Notes: generated by a model not told the origin, from the sequence alone. A stretch of DNA of 57,355 bases from Clostridium sp. MCC353 (GCF_018785315.1 NZ_WQPN01000162.1:1-57355); one strand, 5' to 3'. Positions 1 to 8,465 are shown, counted from the stretch's first letter. Numbers and translations are program-made.

Positions 1-209
1 CCAACGGATTCCGCTCCGCCCGGCGTCAAACCTCCAAGCAGGCCTCCGCCTCCGTCCGTCCCCATTCCCAGGATTCATGGCTGTGTACTGGACTGGCAAA
101 GGATAAATAAAGATTTGGAGAAGGAATGCAGAAAAAACAAAGACGTGTTTGATTGAGGCGTTGTTTGGTGTTTTGTGCAGATTATGGCATAGATATTTTA
201 TGTAACTGA
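1..209 (+). repeat. Right arm and right flank of a partial fold-back element (P0), direct repeat of 56791-57001
   Basis: Positions 1-81 match the right arm of the fold-back element at 56505-56871 with few differences. The match continues through about 130 bp of flank, ending near TAACTGA at 203-209 (compare 56993-56999). The left arm and core of this copy lie before the window. Seen directly: both copies share GGATTCATGGCTGTGTACTG and GGATAAATAAAGATTT. It is either a recent duplicate of P3 or part of a larger duplicated segment. No coding potential is visible. Confidence 0.85.
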
Positions 210-212
210 CCT

Positions 213-342
213 GGGGATTAACAGTAAAGCGTCAAGGCATTTTCGAAAATGCCTTGAGGGTTGATATTAAATGGTGTGGGGATTTACATTAAAGGGTGAA
301 GGCATTTTCGAAAATGACTTCGCCCTTTATGTTAAATTTGCT
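213..342. repeat. 65-bp tandem repeat, two copies, each carrying a hairpin
   Basis: Two diverged copies lie at 213-277 and 278-342, both starting GGGGATT. Copy 1 contains a perfect 26-nt palindrome at 232-257 (core CATTTTCGAAAATG). Copy 2 repeats the same core and forms a longer imperfect stem, about 284-337, in which the arms TTTACATTAAAGGG and CCCTTTATGTTAAA pair. No gene is visible here; the reading frame that crosses it has no convincing start or family resemblance. Confidence 0.75.
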
Positions 343-369
343 TTTAATTACTTTGGCCTGAGAAAACCA

Positions 370-705
370 GCAGGAAAGCGGGGAGGACGGATGGCGGGAA
401 AGAAGACCGGAGCGCGAAACGGGGGGAAACAAACGCTACAGGGGTCGTGTGGAAACCGTTTAGTGGAACTTAGGTTTTCAGCAGGAAAGAAGGCGGGCAG
501 AAACTGAAAACCGAATCAGTTTCTGAGATGCCCCTGAACGGTGAAGTCATGAGGAGTTCACCGTGAATGGGCATCGGACCTCCTTCTTTCCTGCTGAAAG
601 CCTTAGTTCCACTTAACGGTTGGAATCAGATCCCTGTAGCGTTTGTTTCCCCCCGTTTCGCGCTCCGGTCTTCTTTCCCGCCATCCGTCCTCCCCGCTTT
701 CCTGC
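370..705 (-). repeat. Fold-back element P1 (long imperfect palindrome with three-way-junction core)
   Basis: Outer arms 370-443 and 632-705 are a perfect 74-bp inverted repeat. Read on the reverse strand, the parts in order are outer stem, CTAAG motif (CTTA on + at 602-605 and 469-472), inner stem, hairpin A (575-527, GATGCCC/GGGCATC closing stem) and hairpin B (525-498, stem CAGAAACTGA/TCAGTTTCTG, loop TTCGGTTT). The core between the TAAG motifs is 137 nt. Loop, junction and internal-loop motifs match P2 and P3 although the stems differ. It lies upstream of the yicC promoter and does not overlap a credible gene. Confidence 0.85.
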
Positions 706-754
706 GTAACTTTCACCAATTAAATCCCAATTTTCATTCCCCCTCAATGTCTGG

Positions 755-783
755 TTGACTTGCCTCCCCATTTGAATTATAAT
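755..783 (+). promoter_or_regulatory. Probable sigma-A promoter of yicC operon
   Basis: TTGACT (755-760) and TATAAT (778-783) are separated by 17 bp, close to the vegetative consensus, 34 bp upstream of the yicC start codon. Confidence 0.75.
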
Positions 784-817
784 AAACTGTGACTATGGTG
801 AAAGAGAGGCATAAGAA

Positions 818-1696
818 ATGTTAAAAAGCATGACTGGTTTCGGCAGGCATGAAACAGTGACCGATGAGTATAAGATTTCTGTCGAAATGAAAGCCGTGAA
901 TCATAGATATCTTGATTTAAGTATTAAGATGCCTAAAAAGTTTAATTACTTCGAATCTGCGATCCGCACCCTGCTTAAAAAGTACATCCAGCGCGGAAAA
1001 GTGGATTTGTTCATTAACTATGAAGACTATACAGAGGGCAATATGTGCCTGAGCTATAACAGTTCCCTGGCGGCGGAATATATGAAGTATTTTGCCATGA
1101 TGGAAGAACAGTTCAATATTTCCAATGATGTTAAAGTTTCCGTTCTCAGCAGGATGCCGGAAGTCCTTACGATGGAACAGGTGCCGGACGATGAAGAGCA
1201 TTTGTGGAAGATTCTTTCAGAAGTGATTGAAGAGGCCGCTAAAAGATTTGTGGAAACCCGGATTGTGGAAGGGGAAAACCTGAAACAGGATTTGATTGGA
1301 AAATTGGATTATATGCTGGAACTGGTGGAATACATAGAAAAACGTTCCCCTAAGATCATAGAAGAATACCGCATGAAACTGGAAGATAAGGTAAAAGAAC
1401 TGCTGGCTAACAGCACCATCGATGAATCCCGGATTGTGACGGAGACGACCATTTTTGCGGATAAGATCTGTACGGATGAAGAAACCGTCCGGTTGAGAAG
1501 CCACATTGAGAATACCAGGGCAGAGCTTTTAGAAGGCGGCAGCATCGGAAGAAAACTGGATTTTATCGCCCAGGAGATGAACCGTGAGGCCAATACAATC
1601 TTATCAAAGGCCAATGATCTGGAAGTGTCGGACAAAGCCATCGCTTTAAAAACCGAGATTGAAAAGGTGAGAGAGCAGATCCAGAATATTGAATAG
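818..1696 (+). CDS. yicC: YicC family endoribonuclease
   Basis: The 292-residue protein opens with MLKSMTGFGR and ends EKVREQIQNIE, the signatures at both ends of the YicC/YloC family. It has an N-terminal YicC-like domain (about 1-155) and a C-terminal DUF1732 domain (about 205-292). YicC proteins are reported to act as endoribonucleases in RNA turnover. The start has AGAGAGG about 9 nt upstream. It is first in a forward run with gmk, rpoZ and rimO. In many Firmicutes a remA (DUF370) gene sits between yicC and gmk; here the gap is only 12 bp, so remA is absent from this locus. Confidence 0.95.
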   Translation: MLKSMTGFGRHETVTDEYKISVEMKAVNHRYLDLSIKMPKKFNYFESAIRTLLKKYIQRGKVDLFINYEDYTEGNMCLSYNSSLAAEYMKYFAMMEEQFNISNDVKVSVLSRMPEVLTMEQVPDDEEHLWKILSEVIEEAAKRFVETRIVEGENLKQDLIGKLDYMLELVEYIEKRSPKIIEEYRMKLEDKVKELLANSTIDESRIVTETTIFADKICTDEETVRLRSHIENTRAELLEGGSIGRKLDFIAQEMNREANTILSKANDLEVSDKAIALKTEIEKVREQIQNIE

Positions 1697-1708
1697 AGGT
1701 TGATAAAG

Positions 1709-2329
1709 ATGAGCAAAAAAGGGATTTTAGTTGTCGTTTCAGGATTTTCCGGCGCGGGAAAAGGAACTTTGATGAAAGCCTTGATGAACCGCTATGACAA
1801 TTATGCGCTGTCAATTTCAGCTACGACCAGAAAGCCGCGGGAAGGTGAAGAAAACGGCCGGGAGTATTTTTTTATTGAAAAAGAACAGTTTGAGAGCATG
1901 ATTGATCATGATGAATTGATTGAATATGCAAAATATGTGGATAATTATTATGGAACCCCCAAAGAATATGTGTTTGACAAGATGGCGGAGGGGAAAGATG
2001 TTATCCTTGAAATTGAGATTCAGGGAGCGCTGAAAGTAAAACAGCGATTTCCGGAGACCCTGCTTCTCTTTGTGATGCCGCCCAGTGCAGAAGAATTAAA
2101 ACGCCGTTTGGTTGGGCGCGGCACAGAGACCATGGAAGTGATCGATGCAAGACTGCACCGGGCTGTGGAAGAGGCTGCGGGAATCGAATCCTATGATTAT
2201 CTGTTGATTAATGATAATATAGATGTCTGTGTGGAAGAGATGCATCAGTTGATCCAGACACAGCACAGCCGTGTTTCGGAAAATTCAGAATTAATAGCCG
2301 AAATGAAGGCAGAACTGAAAAATATTTAA
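1709..2329 (+). CDS. gmk: Guanylate kinase
   Basis: Guanylate kinase phosphorylates GMP to GDP with ATP, an essential cytoplasmic step in GTP synthesis. The P-loop GFSGAGKGT is at about residues 12-20, followed by the GMP-binding segment SISATTRKPREGE and ENGREYFF. Length (206 residues) is normal. I chose the ATG at 1709 because AGAGG (1695-1699) lies 9 nt upstream; an in-frame TTG at 1700 would overlap that site. The gene is 12 bp after yicC and 20 bp before rpoZ, a widely conserved arrangement. Confidence 0.97.
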   Translation: MSKKGILVVVSGFSGAGKGTLMKALMNRYDNYALSISATTRKPREGEENGREYFFIEKEQFESMIDHDELIEYAKYVDNYYGTPKEYVFDKMAEGKDVILEIEIQGALKVKQRFPETLLLFVMPPSAEELKRRLVGRGTETMEVIDARLHRAVEEAAGIESYDYLLINDNIDVCVEEMHQLIQTQHSRVSENSELIAEMKAELKNI

Positions 2330-2349
2330 TTTCGAAAGGAGAATGGAGA

Positions 2350-2607
2350 ATGTTACATCCATCATACAGTGATTTAATTGACGTCGTAAACAGCGAGGTG
2401 GAACCTGGCGAGCAGCCGGTGGTTCAGAGCCGTTATTCCATCGTAATCGCAACTTCCAAAAGGGCGCGGCAGTTAATTGCCGGAGAGGACGCTATGGTGC
2501 CGTCTTACGGCAAAAAACCTCTTTCCGTTGCAATTGAAGAGTTATATAAATCTAAAGTTAAAATCGTTAGCGAAGAAGATCTTCCGGAAGATGAAATCAA
2601 CAGCTGA
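2350..2607 (+). CDS. rpoZ: DNA-directed RNA polymerase omega subunit
   Basis: An 85-residue omega subunit, which helps assemble and stabilise RNA polymerase. MLHPSYSDLI followed by SRYSIVIATSKRARQL is the omega core in which the N-terminal helix holds the beta-prime subunit. AAAGGAG lies just upstream of the ATG at 2350. Its position after gmk matches the conserved gmk-rpoZ pair. The acidic C-terminal tail (EEDLPEDEI) is typical of clostridial forms. Confidence 0.95.
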   Translation: MLHPSYSDLIDVVNSEVEPGEQPVVQSRYSIVIATSKRARQLIAGEDAMVPSYGKKPLSVAIEELYKSKVKIVSEEDLPEDEINS

Positions 2608-2685
2608 CCAGCAAAGCCGTCTCCACAATGACAGAGATGGCTTTTTCTTAATGGCATGGATGAGGAACGGAAGAAAGGATTGTTT

Positions 2686-4023
2686 ATGAAATTATTATGT
2701 ATTTCCCTGGGCTGCGACAAAAATCTGGTGGATACGGAGATGATGCTGGGCCTTTTAAATAAAGACGGATATGAATTTACCGACGATGAACAGGAAGCAG
2801 ATGTAATTGTGATCAACACCTGCTGTTTTATAAATGACGCGAAAGAAGAGAGTGTCAATACAATTCTGGAAATGGCGGAATTAAAGAAAAGCGGAAAGTG
2901 CAGGGCTCTGGTGGTCACCGGCTGTCTGGCACAGAGGTATAAACAGGAAATCATTGATGAAATCCCGGAAGTGGACGGCATCCTTGGAACCTCTACTTAT
3001 GATGAGATTTCCAATGTCTTAAAACAGGCGCTGAAAGGAGAACATGTGAGCTGTTTCCATGATCTGGATCTGCTGCCTGATGTAAAAGCGGAGCGGGTGG
3101 TCACCACCGGCGGATATTATGCGTTTTTAAAGATTGCAGAGGGCTGTGACAAACGCTGTACTTACTGTATCATTCCAAGCCTGAGAGGCAGTTACCGCAG
3201 TGTCCCTATGGAAAAATTAGTGGAAGAGGCGGAGAGCCTGGCTGAAAAGGGAGTGAAAGAGCTTATTCTGGTTGCCCAGGAAACCACCTTATACGGTGTG
3301 GATCTGTATGGAAAAAAGATGCTTCATGAACTTCTGCACAAGCTCTGCCGGATTTCCGGCATCCAGTGGATCAGGATTCAGTACTGCTATCCGGAAGAGA
3401 TTACGGATGAACTGATTGAAGCTGTGAAAACGGAAGAAAAAGTCTGCAACTATCTGGATATCCCGATCCAGCATGCCAGCGATAAGATTTTAAGACGCAT
3501 GGGACGGAGAACTGACCAGGAACATCTGCGGGCCATGGTGGCAAAACTACGGAGAGAGATTCCCGATATCGCTCTCAGAACCACGCTGATTTCAGGTTTT
3601 CCGGGTGAGACCCAGGAAGACCATGAGACGCTTTTGGAGTTTGTGGACGAACTGGAATTTGAACGCCTTGGCGTATTCGCATATTCGGCGGAGGAGGATA
3701 CCCCTGCTGCCGGATTTGAAGATCAGGTTCCGGAAGAAGTGAAAGAAGAGCGCCGGGATCAGATCATGGAGCTCCAGCAGGAAATCGCATTTGAAAAATC
3801 GGAAGCCATGGTTGGAAAAGTGGTTGAAGTGATGATTGAAGGGAAAGTGGCCGATGAGCCGGCTTATGTGGGCCGGACTTATATGGATGCGCCCAATGTG
3901 GACGGATTCATATTTGTAAATACGGGGGAAGAACTGATGTCAGGTGATTTTGTCCGGGTGAAGGTGACCGGGGCAATGGATTATGATTTGATTGGAGAGG
4001 TGTATCATGAATTTACCGAATAA
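2686..4023 (+). CDS. rimO: Ribosomal protein S12 methylthiotransferase RimO
   Basis: A 445-residue radical SAM methylthiotransferase that modifies an aspartate of ribosomal protein S12. Three N-terminal cysteines (LGCDKN, INTCCF, VTGCLAQRY) bind the auxiliary [4Fe-4S] cluster; CDKRCTYC near residue 150 binds the radical SAM cluster; a TRAM domain occupies about the last 70 residues. CDKRCTYCIIP and the genome context fit RimO rather than MiaB. The ATG at 2686 is preferred because AAAGGA lies upstream and MKLLCISLGCDKN is the usual family start; the upstream ATG at 2656 has no good site. It overlaps pgsA by 17 nt. Confidence 0.93.
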   Translation: MKLLCISLGCDKNLVDTEMMLGLLNKDGYEFTDDEQEADVIVINTCCFINDAKEESVNTILEMAELKKSGKCRALVVTGCLAQRYKQEIIDEIPEVDGILGTSTYDEISNVLKQALKGEHVSCFHDLDLLPDVKAERVVTTGGYYAFLKIAEGCDKRCTYCIIPSLRGSYRSVPMEKLVEEAESLAEKGVKELILVAQETTLYGVDLYGKKMLHELLHKLCRISGIQWIRIQYCYPEEITDELIEAVKTEEKVCNYLDIPIQHASDKILRRMGRRTDQEHLRAMVAKLRREIPDIALRTTLISGFPGETQEDHETLLEFVDELEFERLGVFAYSAEEDTPAAGFEDQVPEEVKEERRDQIMELQQEIAFEKSEAMVGKVVEVMIEGKVADEPAYVGRTYMDAPNVDGFIFVNTGEELMSGDFVRVKVTGAMDYDLIGEVYHEFTE

Positions 4024-4549
4024 GTTAACCGTTTTGAGAGTGATTCTGATTCCGTTTTTTGTTGCGTGTCTGATGATCGGCGGAGGTGAAAACCGGGCCC
4101 TGCGCTATGCGGCGGTTGTCATTTTCATCATAGCCAGCCTGACGGATATGCTGGATGGAAAGATTGCCAGAAAGTATAACCTTGTAACCAATTTCGGAAA
4201 GTTTATGGATCCTCTGGCGGATAAACTGTTAGTCTGTTCCGCCCTGATCTGTCTGGTGGAGCTGGGGCAGCTTCCTGCCTGGATGGTGGTAATTATCATC
4301 AGCCGGGAATTCATCATCAGCGGATTCCGTCTGGTGGCGTCTGATAACGGAATTGTGATCGCGGCAAGCTATTGGGGTAAATTCAAAACGACCTTTCAGA
4401 TGATCGCGGTTGTGCTGCTGATTTTGGATATCGAAGCCATCGGCATCCTTACGACGGCATGTGTCTGGATCGCCCTGATCCTCACCGTTGTCTCATTGAT
4501 TGATTACATTGCAAAAAATCATAAAATACTTACAGAAGGAGATATGTAG
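4007..4549 (+). CDS. pgsA: CDP-diacylglycerol--glycerol-3-phosphate 3-phosphatidyltransferase
   Basis: PgsA makes phosphatidylglycerophosphate from CDP-diacylglycerol and sn-glycerol-3-phosphate in the inner membrane, the committed step to phosphatidylglycerol and cardiolipin. The CDP-alcohol phosphotransferase motif is visible as DMLDGKIARKY followed by FGKFMDPLADK. Four to five hydrophobic segments are evident in 180 residues. The ATG at 4007 is preceded by GGAGAGG, which itself lies inside the end of rimO, so the two genes are probably translationally coupled. Confidence 0.95.
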   Translation: MNLPNKLTVLRVILIPFFVACLMIGGGENRALRYAAVVIFIIASLTDMLDGKIARKYNLVTNFGKFMDPLADKLLVCSALICLVELGQLPAWMVVIIISREFIISGFRLVASDNGIVIAASYWGKFKTTFQMIAVVLLILDIEAIGILTTACVWIALILTVVSLIDYIAKNHKILTEGDM

Positions 4550-4551
4550 AT

Positions 4552-5799
4552 ATGGTAGTAGAACTGGTCTGTGTGGGTACGGAATTACTGCTGGGCAACA
4601 TCGTCAATACAAACGCTCAGTTTATTGCTGAAAAATGCGCTCTTCTGGGCCTTTCCATGTATAACCAGGTCGTGGTGGGCGATAATAAGGAACGCCTTTC
4701 CGATGCAATCCGGACGGCCTTAAAAAGATCCGATATCGTCATCTTAAACGGGGGGCTTGGGCCTACGGAGGACGATCTGACCAAGGAAGTCTGTGCGGAG
4801 GTGATGGGATTTCCGCTGGAAGAAGATTCTCACACCAAGGAACGTCTTCAGGAATATTTCAGAAACAGCATTTATAAGGACATAGCGGACAATAACTGGA
4901 AACAGGCGGTTGTGCCTTCCGGAGCGATTATCTTGGACAACAATAACGGAACGGCTCCGGGTCTCATTATGGAGAAATTCGGAAAGTCGGCAATTTTGCT
5001 GCCGGGCCCGCCTAATGAGCTCTATCCCATGTTTATGGAGCAGGTATATCCCTATCTTCAGAAGCTTCAGCCGGAAATCATCATCTCACAGATGGTGAAA
5101 ATCTGCGGCATCGGCGAAAGCCAGGTGGAAGACAGGCTTCTGGATATGATTGATAAACAGACCAATCCTACGATCGCCACATATGCTAAAACCGGCGAAG
5201 TCCACCTGAGAGTCACGGCAAAGGCCGCTGATGAAGAGACTGCCAGGAAGATGATCAAACCGGTGGTAAAGGAGATCAAGAACAGATTTGGAGACGCAGT
5301 CTATACGACAAAGGAAGAAGAAACCCTGGAGATGGCGGTTGTGCGCATTCTGGAGAAGTACGGACTGACCGTAACCACGGCTGAATCCTGCACCGGCGGA
5401 CTTTTGGCCGGCCGGCTGGTCAATGTGCCGGGGGTTTCGGAAGTGTTCCGCGAAGGCTTCATCACCTATTCCAATAAGTCCAAAAGAAAGATTCTGGATG
5501 TGAGCAAGGGTACCTTGAAAAAATATGGCGCGGTCAGCGAACAGACCGCAAAAGAGATGGCCATGGGCGGAGCTTTTGCCACGGACGCTGATATCTGCAT
5601 CGCCATTACTGGGCTGGCAGGCCCTGACGGGGCTACGGACGAAAAGCCTGTAGGACTTGTATATATTGCAAGTTACCTGAAAGATAAGGTTTCCGTAGAA
5701 GAATATCATTTTAAAGGAAACAGAAATAAAATACGGGAGCAGTCAGTGGTAAAAGCCCTGGATCTTTTACGCCGCTCCGTTCTGGATAATTACCGTTAA
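4552..5799 (+). CDS. cinA: CinA family protein (competence/damage-inducible; NMN deamidase domain)
   Basis: A 415-residue CinA with an N-terminal MoCF-like domain (about 1-170; NGGLGPTEDDLT) and a C-terminal nicotinamide-mononucleotide amidohydrolase domain (about 255-415; TTAESCTGGLL, ITGLAGPDG). The C-terminal domain recycles NMN to nicotinate mononucleotide; the N-terminal domain has been linked to ADP-ribose pyrophosphatase activity. GAAGGAGATATG ends pgsA and supplies the ribosome binding site 2-15 nt upstream. In many Firmicutes pgsA-cinA-recA are adjacent; recA is not here. Confidence 0.95.
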   Translation: MVVELVCVGTELLLGNIVNTNAQFIAEKCALLGLSMYNQVVVGDNKERLSDAIRTALKRSDIVILNGGLGPTEDDLTKEVCAEVMGFPLEEDSHTKERLQEYFRNSIYKDIADNNWKQAVVPSGAIILDNNNGTAPGLIMEKFGKSAILLPGPPNELYPMFMEQVYPYLQKLQPEIIISQMVKICGIGESQVEDRLLDMIDKQTNPTIATYAKTGEVHLRVTAKAADEETARKMIKPVVKEIKNRFGDAVYTTKEEETLEMAVVRILEKYGLTVTTAESCTGGLLAGRLVNVPGVSEVFREGFITYSNKSKRKILDVSKGTLKKYGAVSEQTAKEMAMGGAFATDADICIAITGLAGPDGATDEKPVGLVYIASYLKDKVSVEEYHFKGNRNKIREQSVVKALDLLRRSVLDNYR

Positions 5800-5818
5800 T
5801 GAGAGGCAGGAGATAGAT

Positions 5819-7126
5819 TTGAATACCCATATGATAAAAAAACAGTTGACGTCCGTATACCGCTACGCGTATACGAATTTGGCGCTCAATTACTATACTT
5901 ACTTTGAAACTGTGATGGATAAAACAGGAGATCAGGAAAAACTGGCCTCCTATACCACCCATTTTAACCGGCTGCTGGGTGATTTTCTGGAAGGCGGAGA
6001 GAACATAGAGGAACTGGACCTGCTGAGAAACCAGGTCAAGGATGTGATGGAGGCTTTGACCGCATACGCGGACAGCATTATGATTTATGAATATGTGATA
6101 AACCGGCTGGAGCGCAGGTTTATCACCGGTACTGCTATCCCGGAAACACAAGGGGAAGTGATCTCCAAAGTAATGCAGTATATCTGTAATTCCAAAGATT
6201 CCGTGGTGGTCAACGGACGGATTTCAGAGGTTGTCGAACAGCTTCCGGTCCGCTTTACCAGGAATAAGTTCTTTAATATGGTCAGCGATTCCCTGTCCAT
6301 CTATATAGGCGGTGAACGTTTGGCCCTGGACAATATGATGTATTTTCTGCGCGCATCCGCTATGATCTACTTGCCGGAATCCGGAGCGGAGGGCTTTGAA
6401 GAACTCCATCAGATGATAAATGAATTGAAGGCTGCTGATTATACTAAACTCACAAAAGAAGATTACAACCGTTTAACGCGTTTAATCGAAGACGCCGGAC
6501 AGATTGTTACGGACCAGCTCGGGGACGTCATGTCCTTCATGGAACTGATCAATGATCTGTATCTGATGGAACTTTCGAAAAGCGACGCTGTGGTGGATCT
6601 TGGGGAAGAAGAAATATTGAAATTCATCACTTCCGGCATCATGAGGAAGTTTAACCAGGAAGACTGGACGGAGATCGAGGATGAGATTTCGGAAAAGCTG
6701 GTGTTTTTAGAAGGCAGACAGGAAAGCTTTTATGAAAAATATCTGAAATATGAAATTCAGGATGAAGAGATCGAAAAACCTTATGATGTGATCTTAAAGA
6801 AAATATCTGTTCTCATGTCCGGCAGTTCCTTCGCATCATTTGAAGAGCCCGCAGCCGGCGAAGAGAAGGCAGACCGGAAATGGGTGGAACAGGAGACGGA
6901 AAAATATTTCGAAACATTAAACCAACTGTTTCAGGGCATGAAAAAACCAGTCATGCGTGCGGTGATGGCCCAGGTGCTGTCAAAGCTGCCAGTCTGCTTT
7001 AATTCCGTTCGGGAAATTGAAGACTATATCCGGAACAGCCTGGACAGTTGCACGGATATTTATGAAAAAGAAACATGTATGGAATTATTGTTGGATTTAG
7101 TGGAGAGCGAGAATGCGTATATCTGA
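5819..7126 (+). CDS. Unrecognised 435-residue soluble protein
   Basis: I do not recognise the family. The protein has no signal peptide or membrane segment, is rich in acidic residues and is probably mostly alpha-helical. It starts MNTHMIKKQL and ends LLLDLVESENAYI. The TTG at 5819 is chosen because AGGAG (5808-5812) lies 6 nt upstream; the next in-frame ATG (5831) would be 18 nt away. It follows cinA by 19 bp and overlaps the next gene by 14 nt, so it belongs to the same transcript. Function unknown. Confidence 0.75.
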   Translation: MNTHMIKKQLTSVYRYAYTNLALNYYTYFETVMDKTGDQEKLASYTTHFNRLLGDFLEGGENIEELDLLRNQVKDVMEALTAYADSIMIYEYVINRLERRFITGTAIPETQGEVISKVMQYICNSKDSVVVNGRISEVVEQLPVRFTRNKFFNMVSDSLSIYIGGERLALDNMMYFLRASAMIYLPESGAEGFEELHQMINELKAADYTKLTKEDYNRLTRLIEDAGQIVTDQLGDVMSFMELINDLYLMELSKSDAVVDLGEEEILKFITSGIMRKFNQEDWTEIEDEISEKLVFLEGRQESFYEKYLKYEIQDEEIEKPYDVILKKISVLMSGSSFASFEEPAAGEEKADRKWVEQETEKYFETLNQLFQGMKKPVMRAVMAQVLSKLPVCFNSVREIEDYIRNSLDSCTDIYEKETCMELLLDLVESENAYI

Positions 7127-7427
7127 TCATCTGTACGTAGGTGAAAAAGCGGAAAAAAACAGGTTCCGCATTATCTGTAATCTCAGATATTCCAAGCTGC
7201 AGACGGGCGTCTATGTGATTACCCCCGCGTCAAATGGGAATAATATACTTGATATTTATCCTTCTTTTACGCTCATGCAGCCTTATTACCAGGAACAGGA
7301 TCTCTTGATTCTGGGCATTGCGGACGGATACTGGGAGGCGCTTCTATTGGCCGGAAAGATTGTGGATGATATGTATCAGAAGACAGGCGGATTCTGTCTG
7401 AAAGAATTTATGGACAGCGGAGCGTGA
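7113..7427 (+). CDS. Unrecognised 104-residue protein
   Basis: A small soluble protein that overlaps the end of the preceding gene by 14 nt, suggesting translational coupling and perhaps a shared function with it. It starts MRISDHLYVG and contains a predicted mixed alpha/beta fold (YVITPASNGNNILDIY). No signal peptide, cysteine cluster or catalytic motif is evident. I cannot name a family; the tight overlap with the 435-residue gene is the main reason to regard it as real. Confidence 0.7.
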   Translation: MRISDHLYVGEKAEKNRFRIICNLRYSKLQTGVYVITPASNGNNILDIYPSFTLMQPYYQEQDLLILGIADGYWEALLLAGKIVDDMYQKTGGFCLKEFMDSGA

Positions 7428-7431
7428 TGGA

Positions 7432-8397
7432 GTGCTGCATATAATATGGTTGGTTTTAAAAATAATAGGGATGATCCTGCTGGCGCTTTTTGCCCTTCTG
7501 CTGGCTGTCCTGGCGGCGGTTCTGCTGGCGCCGGTCCGCTACAGGGTCAAAGGCTCTTACCACGGCAGTCCTGTGGTAACCGGTAAGGTTACGTGGCTGT
7601 TACATATCCTGTCGATAAAGGCGGTATATGATGGAGAGCTGGATCTGGGAGTCAGGGTTTTCGGTATCCGGCTGTTAAAGCCGGGGAGCCGGAAAGAAAA
7701 AGAAGTGGAAGAGGAATTGATTCTCCAGTCCCAGGAACTGATGCACGAACTGGAAGAAGAACTGGAACATGATGTGGAAGACGACGTGGAAGAAGAACCT
7801 CTGCCCCATCCGGAAGAGAAAAAAGCGGAAAGGCAGAATGACGTCAAAAAAGAAAAAAAAGCAGGAAGAGCGTCCTCTTCCGATTCCAAACCAGGGGAAG
7901 ATTCCACATCCAACCCGGGGGGAGATTCCACATCCAAACCAGGTGAAGAAAAATCAGTATTTGTCCGGCGGTGGGAAAAGCTGAAAGCTTCCCTGACCGG
8001 ATCTTACTACCGGATTAAGGAAAAGGTCCTGGACTTGAAAGAGAATCTGGAAAAGGGAAAAGAGTTTCTGCAGAACGAAGAAAATAAGAAAACTATAAAA
8101 CTGCTGTGGAAGAGCGGTAAAAAGCTGCTGAAGCATGTGCTGCCCCGAAAAGTGAAAGGGCGGGTGGAGTTTGGCTTTGATGATCCGTATATCACCGGCC
8201 AGATTTTATCGGCAGCCGGCGTGTTTTATCCGGTCTATGCCAGACAACTGGAGATTTGCCCCATGTTTGACCAATCCGTCTTTGAGGCGGAGGGGGAATT
8301 AAAGGGCAGGATCAGGATCGGTACGGTGCTGTTCATTCTGCTGCGGGTTTATTGTAATAAGAACTTCCGGGTTTTACTCAAACAGCGGCGGGGATAA
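7432..8397 (+). CDS. DUF2953 domain-containing membrane-anchored protein
   Basis: A 321-residue protein with one strong N-terminal membrane segment (about 3-33), a short beta domain after it (APVRYRVKGSY), a highly charged low-complexity middle (about 85-170, rich in E, K, S and P) and a conserved C-terminal region (about 235-320; VEFGFDDPYITGQIL). This matches DUF2953, which in Clostridia lies next to gerW/ytfJ and is presumed sporulation-related. The start is a GTG at 7432, 4 bp after the preceding stop, with a weak GGAG-like site. The middle contains an in-frame 24-bp DNA repeat. Confidence 0.85.
   Translation: MLHIIWLVLKIIGMILLALFALLLAVLAAVLLAPVRYRVKGSYHGSPVVTGKVTWLLHILSIKAVYDGELDLGVRVFGIRLLKPGSRKEKEVEEELILQSQELMHELEEELEHDVEDDVEEEPLPHPEEKKAERQNDVKKEKKAGRASSSDSKPGEDSTSNPGGDSTSKPGEEKSVFVRRWEKLKASLTGSYYRIKEKVLDLKENLEKGKEFLQNEENKKTIKLLWKSGKKLLKHVLPRKVKGRVEFGFDDPYITGQILSAAGVFYPVYARQLEICPMFDQSVFEAEGELKGRIRIGTVLFILLRVYCNKNFRVLLKQRRG
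7888..7950 (+). repeat. 24-bp in-frame tandem repeat within the DUF2953 gene
   Basis: Copies at 7888-7911 and 7912-7935, and a partial third copy to 7950, encode the repeated peptide PGEDSTSN/PGGDSTSK/PGEE. The repeat lies in the disordered linker, where length change by slippage in whole codon units would be tolerated. Confidence 0.8.
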
Positions 8398-8465
8398 GAA
8401 AAAACGCCGGGTTACTGTTTCATGATTGAAAAAAATCCGCTTCCGGCGGAGGAAACGAGGTTAAG

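Noticed and set aside
271-758. Short open frames across fold-back element P1 and the tandem hairpins
   Set aside because: They run through inverted repeats, lack ribosome binding sites that fit, and match no family; they are by-products of the palindrome.
2686-4023. Calling this gene miaB
   Set aside because: CDKRCTYCIIP and the context with pgsA-cinA fit RimO; a genome-wide check for a separate miaB would settle it.
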